A DNA stretch of 64,000 nt from Macrophomina tecta. Its lineage: Eukaryota; Ascomycota; Dothideomycetes; Botryosphaeriales; Botryosphaeriaceae. Shown here in pieces: positions 11,117-21,971 of the stretch (position 1 is its first letter; each line of letters opens with the position of its first letter). The stretch spans positions 2,542,001 to 2,606,000 of the forward strand of contig JAKSGN010000041.1 in NCBI GenBank assembly GCA_024180945.1. The letters are read 5' to 3'. The position numbers and the translations under genes were made by a program. Under the pieces are notes generated by a model that was not told the DNA's origin, ran no database searches, and worked only from the letters and a program-made list of their open reading frames with translations.

Positions 11117-13264
11117 CTACTCAACATCGCCCTCATCCCCGCTGCTACCACCTATAAACAACTTAATGTAAGCCTGTTCCTCGCTCCTCTCCCCCTGCGA
11201 CTTCTTCCGCGGCGTATCCCGCTTCAGGATCATGGCGTCATACCACTCCTTCATCTGCGCGCGCAGCTTCTCGACCCGGACGTCCGTATCCGGTGGCGGT
11301 CGGTACCACTCAGGCGCTAACTCCTGCAAACCAGAAGGTTCGCTGTTGGGATCCTTCTTCTGCCAAGCGACCCATGCCGGGCAACTCTCGTACTGCCAGG
11401 AGCCAACCGCGGTCGGGAAGAGGCCTGCAGTGTCACTGCTGCTGCCACTGGTTTTGCGGGCTGAGCTGTCCATCGAGGCTCTAGCAGCGGAAGAAGGCCG
11501 TTTGGAGTCGCGACTGGGATGCACCAAGTCGATATTTTTGCGGGCCAGAGTGGGAGCAGAGGCAGGGCACACCGGTGAGGTGTTGGCCGCTTTAGGCGAG
11601 CAGGAGGCGCCATGGTAATGGACTATAGCGTGGCGGGGTGTTTTGGGTTCGGTGCGGAAAAGACGCTTCATCTCCAGCGGCGTATTGGACAGGCTGAGGT
11701 TTTGCAGGGACGAGTTTGTATGTGTGGGTTGGATGACCATGTATTCGCTCTCGCTGCCCTCTTCGCGAGCAGGCTGGATTGGTGACTCAGGCAAGGGTGG
11801 AAAGTCTCTCAGAGCAGGCGGTGTAGGACGCAAGTCTTGCTTTTCATGACCTCGGTAGGGCTTGAAAGATTGTGCTGGACAAGTATTCCCCCGGAGAAAG
11901 GTGGATGGCCGCATACCAAAACGATCTGCTGAAAGAGGATCCTGAGATGGTACTAGGCCCACACGCTCCTCAAGATTGGGCATAACTTTGCCGGGTAAAA
12001 TGCTCCAAGCAGGGACATTCTTACCCCAACGTTTCTCTGGCGGAGACCCTGCCCATACTGACTTCTCAAGCGCAGGCACGGAAGGGAGACAGGAGTGCTT
12101 CACTGGGGACAGAATTAATGGTGAACTGCTGAATAGTGACCTCTGTTCCTTGCAACGGTGCAAGGACGGCAGGCTTCCGGGAGATGCCGTAGGAACTCGG
12201 GAGGCTCGGGAAACTGTTAGGGTAAGACGAACTCGAACATGACGTTCAAGTACTACTCCCCCCAAAAAGAAGCGTTTGCTGACTGCAGATAAATCAACAT
12301 TAAGAGGGGTGCTGGCCGGTTGAGTACTCCCCTTTGGTCCGGTGTGAGGGATAGGACGAACATAGCCAAGGAAGCCTTCATGATCACCTTCCCAATTGAA
12401 CTTGATCCAGTCAGAGGTAAGGTGATACTCCGGCCTTCCCAGAAAAGAAGGGTAGGCTGGATTCAAGACTTGCTCCACGTAAGATGGATGTATGGAACAC
12501 CAGGCCCCATCGTTCGTGGACGTGTCCAGGCGATGGAAGCGGAGCGATGGACCATACCGCTGGAGGGTGCCGATAATATTCGGTTCACCCTGTCCCGAAA
12601 GACAAGCTGAAAATGTAACTTGGACACTAGGATCCAGAGGCGTGTCCAGGAAGCACTCGCGTGTACGAAGAAATTCGCACAAAGTATTGTGGAGGTTTCC
12701 AGTGCACGCTAGCCACTGGTACTGAGGCCCATGCCGTTGGTGAAGCTGCATCATGCAAGAGTTTATTTCCCGGATATTGACTGGGAGCGTCTTGCTGCCC
12801 AGCTTGTTGGCGAAACTGCAGATGCGACTATCCAGATCTCCCGGATATCGGTCTGCCGTACCGGAAAGAAGTCAGTTTCGACCGAAGGATATGACCCCTC
12901 CCAACGCAGAATGACGTGGAGGCATACCTATGTTACAGTCGTCCATGCTATCGATGGCTTCGATCAGGTAATTCGATATTGTGTACTCAAGGACAGCTGC
13001 AAACATCTCCTCCCAAAACTTCAGCTCCTCGGCGTGGGAGACCGAGAGGCCCCTCCAGGTCGTTGTGACGTCTAGATGGCGGATTGAACTGTCTCCACCA
13101 GGATCGTATCGATGAAACTGAGGGATGTACAGATCAATGTACGAGTCTCTGACCGGAAGAGTGTCGGATTCGAGGCGGAAGTGGATCTTGCGAAGAGGCA
13201 CATGCAGGCGTGATAAGTTGCGTAACCGGGAGAGCTCGACACCGTAAACATGAGAGCGATCCAT
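11117..13264 (-). CDS. Uncharacterised 690-residue protein
   Basis: I do not recognise this protein. Exon 1 (13264 down to 12928) and exon 2 (12852 down to 11117) join in phase (G|AC = Asp) across a 74-nt intron with GTATGC donor and CAG acceptor. The N-terminal third looks folded, with alternating hydrophobic segments (LHVPLRKIHFRLES, WEEMFAAVLEYTISNYLI), several cysteines and aromatic residues. From about residue 280 it becomes Ser/Pro-rich and low in order, with repeated SP dipeptides. A conserved-looking, Trp-rich block follows near the end (SWQYESCPAWVAWQKKD, ELAPEWYRPPP, MKEWYDAMILKRD), then an acidic terminus. No signal peptide or membrane span is visible. The long uninterrupted frame plus consensus splice sites make it a real gene; no function can be assigned. 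Confidence 0.72.
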
Positions 13265-13609
13265 GGTCGGGATGGCTGAGGTATACGGACTGGTATGTTT
13301 CTGGGTACGGATAGTGGTAATTTCGGATGTCGGGAGGTAAGCAAGATGGGAGCAGCGAAGCGGCTATTCGAGTGTCCACACAAGATGGAGGTTGAGGCTG
13401 GGAGAAGTTGTTTTGAACGCAGAAAGCGGCTGCCACGTCCCACGAGGAAAGAGCCACCGCGGCACTCCTACCGCAAGACATGATGAAACGCACCCCACAA
13501 GGGAGGGAGAACTGAAGCAGTCATGCAGACGTATCTACCAGAAAAGACTCGCTACATTTAGGCCTGGACGACTGGGTCAATTTCCTAGCGGCTTGTGCGC
13601 AGGCTTGCT
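13265..13609. other. Intergenic region between two minus-strand genes
   Basis: 345 bases that must hold the promoter of the uncharacterised gene to the left and the 3' end of the kinase gene to the right. Nothing else is recognisable. Confidence 0.5.
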
Positions 13610-15088
13610 TCACACAGCGTCCATGGTCGCTCTCGTGGTCAGCTGCTCGTTCTTGTTTCCCAGTTTGGAGATTTGTAGGAAAACGTCCACGCCGTAGCCT
13701 TCCAGATTGTGCAACTCGAGGCTGCCCGCCCAGTACTCGGCATAAATCCTGCTCATGGGCAAACCGATGCCAAGTCGCAGATCGGGCGGGCGACTCGTCA
13801 GGGAGCTGAGAGAGCCGTCATGGTGTTCGCCTTCTACGCGCGGCTTCACTTCTTGCATTGTTGCTGCTAGTTTTGGCACTTGCGACAGGTTTTCAATCCG
13901 AAGCTTACTCCGCGGGCCTTTGCTGAAGGACCAAAGATAGGGGAGTACGTCCTTAGGAACGCCACCGCCCTGATCAGAGATACGGATAATGACATGCTGC
14001 TGGGTCTCACAGATGAGGACCTCAATCGGAGCGGGCTTCTTGCCTTTGAGCTTAGTCTGCTCAATAACAGCCTGAATGGAATTTCGCAGGAGCTCGCCGA
14101 TGATGTACTCCAGGTGGGTGAGGATGTATGGAAAAGTGGCAGTGACATGCCCCTCGATTTTGACGTCGGGTAGGGGGATGTGTGAGCCATAAGTCTTCCT
14201 CATTAGATCTTTTGTAGCGTTGGCGCAGTGTTCGACGATTTCCTTTGCGTTGCACTTCAAAAAGATTTCTCCTACCGAGTCCATGTTCGGGTCTAGCTGG
14301 AGCTTCGCCTCGGGGAAATGCCACGGTGAATGAAATGTTTCTGTTAGTGCCAAATGCTGCTCTGCGATCGTACGTCGAGAGATACGCTGCCAAGAGTCAG
14401 CAAAAAAAGAAACCGCGGTGAGAAGCCGGCAAGCGTACGGATCTGAGCAGGGTAGTCATGAACTTATCCGTCTCCTCAGGCTTCATAGCGCCCTGGACTT
14501 CCAGCACCCCGATGGCCAAACGCGGGATCACGGTGAGGTGTTCGTTCAGAGTTTCCCTGATAACCTTGCATAGTTCATCATTGTCCTCGACGGATTTGAC
14601 CTCTCGTATGCGGCGATATCGCTCAAACGCGCGGTAGTAGAGCTCGTAAACGTAGGAGATGTTGGGATTCGTGACGACAACGTAGGGCAAGGTCTGCATG
14701 TCGCGGAGGCGGTGGGCGATACTGCACGAGAATCAGCCTCATACCCATGCGACCAATCCTCGAACACCGGGAGCGCACCGCGTAGGCAGCTCTGTTCGAA
14801 CGTAGTTTGCGGAACCGAGCAACCGCGACTCGGTTAGTCGGGCACCGAAGAAGGTCAACTGGCGCAGGCTGATAGGGCGAGCCTCGCGTTGGACCCATCT
14901 TGGCCGTGTCAGCGGTCAAGGCTGTGACGGTGCGGGGACGTGTATGCCTACTCATCCAGGACAGAGGAGGGCCGCCATGGTGGAGCTCCGGCCAGGGTAA
15001 TGGTGCTGGAATCGCGGGACTTGAGGGCTGCCGGCAAGACGCTCGCGCGCAGGCCATGCTTCGTCTGCGCGCAGCGGCCCAAAGCCAT
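13610..15088 (-). CDS. Mitochondrial pyruvate/branched-chain dehydrogenase kinase
   Basis: Histidine-kinase-like protein kinase of the PDK/BCKDK family, which phosphorylates and inactivates 2-oxoacid dehydrogenase complexes in the matrix. Four exons (15088-14952, 14898-14779, 14721-14439, 14386-13610) join in phase to 438 residues. The regulatory helical domain carries REARPISLRQLTFFG, SANYVRTELPTRIAHRLRDM and LPYVVVTNPNISYVYELYY. The ATPase domain carries the N box (ELLRNSIQAVIE), G1 box (SDQGGGVP) and G2 box (GIGLPMSRIYAEYWAGSLEL). The chosen ATG starts a short Arg/Ala-rich leader that could be a presequence; the frame is open to 15283, where another in-frame ATG would add 65 mostly Pro/Ala residues. 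Similarity to yeast Pkp2-type kinases is evident, but substrate (pyruvate or branched-chain complex) cannot be decided here. Confidence 0.9.
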
Positions 15089-16065
15089 CGCTGCGGAGGC
15101 AATGGACTGCGGGGATGGTGGGCAATGTTTCGCGGGCGGCGGTGACTGGTGGGGGCAGCTTGCAGGCGGCTTGACAGGGCGTCTGGAGGCGCAGGGCGGG
15201 CGGCGTGTGGCGGGCTGGAGGACAACAGCAGCCTCGAGAGCTACTGAGGGCCGGGGAGGAGGGGAGCTGGGAGCGCAGGGCACTTTCGTGGTGTGAAGGT
15301 GATGCTAGCTCGCGTGCACAGCGTCATGCTCCCTAAGAAATCCAGGCCCGCTGACTCGCGCCGATTTCCTGTCTGGATGCGCACGATGATATCGATGGCT
15401 GGCCAGGATAGCCAGGGTGCGGATCTTGGGCCTAGGTGCTTGGCGGGCAGTGGTGGGCGTGAGGTGCAGTTCGAAGCATCGCGGCGGACTGGCGGGCGCA
15501 GAGCAGGTGCCGCGGCAGGTAGAGGTGACGCGCTGGCGCTGGCGCTGCTTCGATCGACGGCGATAGAAGATAGAACACCGCCAAGACGCAGCGTCAAGGA
15601 ACAGCCACAGCCCGCTGCCTGCGCCTTCTTCTGCTCGACACCAAACCAACACCCGCGCACACTCAGCAGCCTCCGCCCGGCCAGCTCCCCGTTTCCGCCT
15701 CTCCCGCAACGCTCTGCCGCAGCCCGACCAGCCCAACGCGGCGCTTCCGGCGACGACAAAGGCCCGTTCGAGCGTCCTCGGCCAAGCCCTCCGTCATTGT
15801 GTTCCCCGCCACGCCTTAGCGAGCCAGAGGCATACCTAGCTTGCAACTTTACATGTTCACGCCCGCCACGAAACCTCTGCGATCCTCACAATCCCACCCC
15901 TCCCCCCCGGCTCCGTGTGCGACGCCGCCGCTGCCTGCATACCTGGGCTCGTTGCTCCGTTCCTGCCGGTCCTCGTGTGACAGCCCTCAGCGCCTACGTC
16001 AGGCCTGCAGACCATTGTAAGCTGCCTGCGAATTCGCCTGACATCTCTCCCACGCCACCGCAGCC
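15089..16065. promoter_or_regulatory. Divergent promoter region, kinase/UBP15
   Basis: 977 GC-rich bases separate the divergent starts of the mitochondrial kinase and the deubiquitinase. Long frames exist on both strands but overlap and have low-complexity Arg/Pro/Ser composition, so I read the stretch as promoters and 5' leaders. A very C-rich block lies at about 15895-15910. Confidence 0.5.
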
Positions 16066-19000
16066 ATGGACCAGGTAAGCTCCTCACCTTCTCACCCTCG
16101 CCGCATCCCCGTCCCAGCATCTTCATCGCATGCCCTGGTCAGCAGCCGGCTTACTCTCGCGCTTGCGCCGCCCTCCACAGCTCGGCAGTGACATGCTCGT
16201 CGACGCCGAGTATGACGAGAAGCAGGACGTCGCCATAATCTCTCCTGACGATACCATGGACGAGGCCGAGCAGGAGCCCGAGCCCCGCGCCGACGACTTC
16301 GACGCCATAAAGAAGCGCTACATGCCGGAGATCGCGGATCTCGAGACCGAGGCCGAAGCCGTGCACACCTGGGAGATCAAAGAATGGAGGAGTATGGCCC
16401 GCCGGGAGCATGGCCCTGTCTTTAAGTGTGCCGGCCACCCGTGGCGGATACTGTTCTTTCCCTACGGCAACAACACAGATCACGCCTCCTTCTACCTCGA
16501 GCAGGGCTTCGAAGATGGCAAGCCGCCCGACGACTGGTACGCCTGCGTGCAGTTTATGCTGGTGTTGTGGAACCCCAACGACCCATCCATCTACGTTCAG
16601 CACTCCGCGACCCACCGTTTCACCGGCGAGGAGGGTGATTGGGGGTTTACTCGCTTCGCAGAGCTGCGCAAGCTCTTCCAGAGTTCCTGGGAGGACCATG
16701 ACAGGCCCTTGGTCGAGAACAATTGCGCCAATATCACCGCCTACGTCAGAGTCATCAAGGACCCCACTGGCGTCTTGTGGCACAACTTCCTCAACTACGA
16801 CTCAAAGAAGGAAACGGGCATGGTAGGCCTGAAAAACCAGGGCGCTACCTGCTATCTGAATTCTCTCCTCCAATCCCTGTATTTCACCAATGCTTTCCGC
16901 AAGGCCGTCTATCAAATACCCACAGAATCGGAACAGGAGCGAACCAACAGCGCCTACGCGTTGCAGAGGCTTTTCTATCAGCTACAAACCAGCAACGGCG
17001 CAGTATCCACAAACGAGCTCACCGCCTCTTTTGGTTGGGATTCCAGACAGATCTTCGAGCAGCAGGATGTCCAGGAGCTGTCTAGGATCCTGATGGAACG
17101 CATGGAAGAGAAGATGAAGGGTACTGAGGCCGAGAACGCGCTTCCCAAGATGTTTGTGGGCAAGATGAAGACATACATCTCCTGCATTAACGTTCCTTAC
17201 GAGTCTTCCCGCATCGAGGACTTCTGGGACATCCAGCTGAATGTTAGTGGTAATAAGAATCTGGACGATAGTTTCAGAGACTACATCCAGGTTGAAACCA
17301 TGGATGGCGAGAATAAATACTTCGCGGAGGGTTATGGTCTCCAGGACGCCAAGAAAGGTGTCATTTTCGAGAGCTTCCCAGATGTCCTACACCTCCAGCT
17401 GAAGCGCTTCGAGTACGACTTCAACAGGGATGCCATGATGAAAGTCAATGACCGTTACGAATTTCCTGAAGTCTGGGATGCCTCTCCTTACTTATCCGAG
17501 AGCGCAGACCGCTCGGAGCCCTACCTCTACCACCTCCATGGAATTCTGGTCCACAGCGGCGATCTCAACGCCGGCCACTACTACGCTTTTCTGAAACCTA
17601 CCAAGGACAGCCCATACTTCAAGTTTGATGATGACCGGGTCACACGTGCGACTGTGAAGGAAGCTTTGGAGGAGAACTTTGGTGGCGACTACACGAATAT
17701 GGTCAACGGAAATAATCAGCAGCGGAACCCATACACTCGTACGTGGTCCACAAAGCGATCCATGAGCGCATACATGCTGGTGTACATCCGAGAAAGTCGC
17801 CTGGATAGGATTCTTCTCAAAGATGAAGAAGTGCAGCCCCCGGCGCACCTGGGTATGTCGATTCGTACTTCTCTAGCTTGTAAGCCACATTCTGACAAAT
17901 AACAGCACAAAAGTTCGCGGAAGAGCGGGCAGCGTTTGAGAGGAAAAAGAAGGAACGAGAGGAGATGCATCTCTATCTCCATATCTCAGTGGCGACCGAA
18001 AAGAACTTCACCGCTCACCAGGGATTCGATGTAGCTCCGTGGTCCAAGGACGTCGAGGGTGAAGCGTCTCCGAAAACTTACAAAGTCTTGAGGACCATGA
18101 CGATTGCAGACTTCACCAGTCTCGTTGCCCAGGACATGGAGGTAGATCCTGTGTTTCTACGCCCATGGGCTATGGTCAATCGTCAAAACGGAACCGTCCG
18201 CCCGGATGCTGTGATCGGCTTTCCGGAAATGACCGTTGAAGAGGCCGCCAGCAAGTTTGGTACCAAGTCCGGGAACTTCAAGATTTGGATGGAACAGACG
18301 GACGAAAAAGACGAGGAGGGCAGGCCCGTTTTCGGCGATGTCCATGTCGACCTTCACGGAGTTGCCAACAACAGACCAATTATGCTCTACCTGAAGTATT
18401 TCGATCCGGAGCAGCAATCTCTCTTTGGAATTGGTACCTTCTATGCGGCTTGGCAGGACAAGGTCATGGACTTATCCCCGCAGATCTTGAAGCTTGTGAA
18501 TCTTCCAGCCGGGACCAGCTTGAAGCTGTTCGAGGAGATCAAGTCGAATATGATCGAACAGATGAAACCCAAAGTCACTCTGGCTTCGTCGGAAATTCAG
18601 GATGGCGACATCATCACAGTCCAAAAGTCTCTGACAGAAAAGGAGGCCGCCGCGATTTCCGCCACCGGCCGTTATACCGATGTCCGGGAGTTCTACGACT
18701 ACCTACTGAATCGGGTGAATGTGCAGTTCGCACCAAAGGGCCAAACTGACAAAGAGAGGGACACGAGTTTCTACATGTGGTTGAGCAAGAAGATGACATA
18801 CGATCAATTTGCCGCCAAAGTTGGCGAGCACCTGAAGGTGGACCCCACCCATCTTAGGTTCAGCACGGTCAATATCTCCACCGGAAAGCCCAAGGTACCG
18901 ATCAAGAGGACGGCAAACTTGACACTGAGTCAGATTCTCTATCCTAGCGCCTACCCCAATTATGGCAACGCACACAACCAGAGGGTGGACGCTCTGTATT

Positions 19001-19757
19001 ACGAGGTGCTCGAGTACAGTTTGTCTGAGCTGGATCAGATGAAGGGTTTCAAAGTTATATGGCTGCCTGACGGCATAATAAAAGAAGAGGCTTACGACAT
19101 TCTTGTGGCCAAGAATGGGACAATGGATGACTTGATCAAGGGCTTGCAAAAGAAGGCAGGGCTGAATGATGAAACAGCTGCAAATGTTCGCCTCTACGAT
19201 GGATCGAGCTGTCGCTTCAAACAAGAAATCCCGAGGGACAAGGGAGCGTTGAGTATTCACGAGTTTGCGACTCTGTATGCGGAAAAGATACCGGAAGATG
19301 AAGCAGCTTTGGATCTGGAAGCGGGAGACAGGACTATCCCATGCTTCCACTTTGACAAGGAACCAAGCAAGCCTCACGGTGTTCCTTTCAATTTCGTTGT
19401 CAAGGCTGTGAGTCTGATACGAACCGTTATTAGTATACGCACTAACACATACCACAGGGCGAGTCATTCAAGGACACCAAGGAGCGACTGTCGAAGCGTA
19501 CCAGCATTAAGGGCAAGCAGCTGGAAAAAATCAAGTTCGCGCTTGTTGCAGGCACTGGAGGCTTCCCCAAGGCCGAATACCTTGAAGATGGTATGTAGCG
19601 TGGATTGAAGCGAGCTAGGGCCATTCTGACTCACATTACAGATGATGTCCTTTCGGAAAAAATCGCCAGTCACCAGGATGATGTCTCCCTCGGCCTGGAC
19701 CATGTCAACAAATCGCGCTCGACCTGGGGCAAGGCAGACTCGATCTTCATCAAGTGA
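16066..19757 (+). CDS. UBP15: Ubiquitin-specific protease Ubp15/USP7
   Basis: Cysteine protease that removes ubiquitin; USP7-class enzymes act in the nucleus, endocytosis and peroxisome biogenesis. Five exons (16066-16074, 16181-17852, 17906-19407, 19458-19590, 19642-19757) give 1143 residues, the normal size. The first exon encodes only MDQ. A MATH/TRAF-like domain (about 55-190; GHPWRILFFPYGNN, YVQHSATHRF, DRPLVENNCANITAYVRV) is followed by the USP catalytic core with Cys227 in the box NQGATCYLNSLLQSLY, QQDVQELSRILMERM, and catalytic His469 in GDLNAGHYYAF. The C-terminal half contains the ubiquitin-like repeats typical of USP7, including HVDLHGVANNRPIMLYLKYF and FKVIWLPDG. It ends in SRSTWGKADSIFIK. 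A completely standard orthologue with no visible damage; neighbours are unrelated. Confidence 0.95.
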
Positions 19758-20375
19758 TGAGGCAAGTTTACTGTTCGCAAGTTTCGGGAATCATTGCATA
19801 GGGCGCTGGATAATAAACGGTCGGGGATGGGACGGGGTAAGGAGGCGTGATGATGGCCTGGATTATTTGCGAAACGGCTTGATTAGCGACACAGTTATTG
19901 AGGAGAGGCGGGGATGGAAAGGAAATCCTCGCCGCGTGCATAGAGATGGCGTCCTTTTCCTCTTCTTCTTCCTTTTCTAGCTTCCTCTTCTTCCTCTTCT
20001 TTTCTTCTTCTTCTTCTTCCTCCCTTCCCCAGGTTCTCATGATTGCACCGGACAGGATCTGTTGTCGCGGACACCTCTGAGCTCATGTAGAATTTGGGCA
20101 ATGGTATTTTTATTTGCTTTAGCCGAAGCATAAAAGTATGGAGAGGCCTGACGTGATGTAGAAATAAGGAGTTCAAATAGTTCAGAGGATCAAAGTCACT
20201 GCGTGCCGGGCAAGAAACGCATCTCCGCGATCACAAGCGTTGCAGATCTGCCGGAGTTTGGCCGGGTGATCCCTATCCCGAAAGTGCGACACCTGTCCGC
20301 CAGGAGCTCCGACCACGAAGCTGGCACGACCGACAAGCGCTTCCCATTCCCTCCTTCACGCCCGCCGCCAGCAAC
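19758..20375. other. Intergenic region between UBP15 and the p24 gene
   Basis: Holds the UBP15 3' region, a long pyrimidine tract and the promoter of the p24 gene. No gene is visible. Confidence 0.5.
19952..20030 (+). repeat. TTC/CT-rich polypyrimidine tract
   Basis: Nearly uninterrupted pyrimidines built from irregular TTC and TCC units, about 200 nt after the UBP15 stop codon. It resembles a decayed trinucleotide microsatellite. The complementary strand would read as a Glu/Lys-rich peptide, which is an artefact of the repeat. Confidence 0.75.
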
Positions 20376-21238
20376 ATGCACGTCGCGCTTCTCCTCTCCA
20401 GCCTGGTGGCTTTCTTCGCCACCGCTGTGTCCTCCACCGCCCTTACCTACAAGCTGCCCGCCAACGAGAAGTCGTGCTTCTTCGCCCACGTCAACCAGAA
20501 GGGTGCTAAGGTGGCCTTTTACTTCGCCGTACGTCCTCTCACCTCTCACCCCTGTCACTGTTTCAGCCCGGCGGCCAATGCGCGTAGAACTGTCCACAGC
20601 GGAGGAATTGCACACAGCGCGCTGTCTTATGAGGGTATCTAAGTGCTGACAACAAGTGAATGCAGGTCCAATCTGGTGGTAGCTTCGATATTGACTATGA
20701 AGTCGTCGGCCCCAACGAGTACAGCATAATGGAGGGGGCCAAGGAGCGCCAGGGTGACTTCGTCTTCACGGCCAACAACCCGGGCGAGTACCGCTTTTGC
20801 TTCAACAATGAGATGTCGACCTTTGCCGAGAAGATCATCGACTTCGAGATCGCGGTAAGAATGAGCTCCTGTGATGGGCTTTCAGGGCCGCCAGGCGGGA
20901 TTGTCTCCAAGGACACAGGCTGATATGTGCGTGTCCACAAATAGGTCGAGAACGAGGAGGCCAGGGCGAAGTTGCCGTCCAAGCAGGGCACGTCGCCGGA
21001 GCAGACATCGGTGCTGGAGGAGTCGTTGCTCAAGTTGTCGTCGCAGTTGTCGACCATCAACCGCAACCAGAAATACTTCCGCACGCGCGAGAACCGCAAC
21101 TTCAGCACCGTGCGCAGCACCGAGCGCCGCATCTTCAACTTCAGCATCATCGAGTCGGTCATGATGATTACCATGGCCGGACTGCAGGTCTTCATCGTGC
21201 GCTTCTTCTTCCAGGGCGCCAGGAAGGGCTACGTGTAG
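20376..21238 (+). CDS. p24/emp24 family cargo receptor (Erp2/3/4-like)
   Basis: Type I membrane protein of COPII/COPI vesicles that helps load and retain cargo between ER and Golgi. Three exons (20376-20528, 20666-20854, 20945-21238) join in phase 0 to 211 residues. A cleavable signal peptide (LLLSSLVAFFATAVSS) precedes the GOLD domain, whose family pattern is visible in LPANEKSCFFAHVNQKG, GSFDIDYEVVGPN, FTANNPGEYRFCFNNEM and the two cysteines. A coiled-coil segment (LLKLSSQLSTINRNQKYFRT) leads to the membrane span (SVMMITMAGLQVFIVRFFF) and a short tail with a phenylalanine cluster suitable for COPII binding. The tail (QGARKGYV) lacks a classic KKXX signal, which favours the Erp2/3/4 branch over Erv25. 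Confidence 0.9.
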
Positions 21239-21971
21239 ACACGAGGTCTCGTTTTGGAGGTGGAAATATTTGTCTTTTTACTACGACGATTGAAAAGCAG
21301 CGTTGTTTTTGTGTGGGTGGAGGGATGGACGGACAGGGCTTAGGCGTTTCTCCGAAAGCTGGGCATGGTCGGTGTCAGTTGTATATCAGACATGAACAAA
21401 GATGCTTCGCTAGTCTCAGGGTTTGGATAAGATGACTGAATTCGTGACTTCGACGGTGCGGGAGTTTAGCGTCTCTGCTGAGGGGCACAGCATGATCCTA
21501 GGTGTAACTCGGCGGAATGTGTGGCAAGCCCCTACCATGTCCCGAGCTACTGGCAATAACACGAGAAGAAGCAGTAGCGGCAATACGCTGGAAGGTTTCC
21601 GAGGTAGGAATCTCCATACCAGCCATGCGGCACGTGCGGCAAGCGGGACGACGTCACCCGTTGCCTCGTCTGTGGCTTGGTTCACAACCCTGGCCAGCTA
21701 TCTTTCAGCTTCAAGCGGCGAACGCCTTACAACCCCATCACTCAGCCGCACACATCAGAAAGAGCAAGGGATTCGCATGAGAAAAGAGTGGCTATACCGC
21801 CCCGCCTGACGGGCCGCACTCGACCGCGAACACACTCGCCATTCACATCACCCGTTGCAACCACCGACTCCAATCCCGACCAGCCAGACCTCGTGGCAGC
21901 CAATCAACACAGCCACCTACCTATCCACCACTAAGCAGCCACCGGGGAAACAAGCACACAAAAAAAGAATA
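21239..21971. other. Intergenic region, no gene seen
   Basis: Contains only motif-free frames. The final 150 bases are rich in CCA and CA, as is usual for a fungal 5' leader. Confidence 0.45.

Noticed and set aside
15241..16078. Long overlapping frames on both strands upstream of UBP15
   Set aside because: Mutually overlapping and Pro/Arg/Ser-rich; the UBP15 start with its MDQ exon explains the region as a leader and intron.
19768..20176. Glu/Lys/Arg-rich minus-strand frames after UBP15
   Set aside because: They are the complement of a TTC/TCC polypyrimidine tract and carry no other signal.
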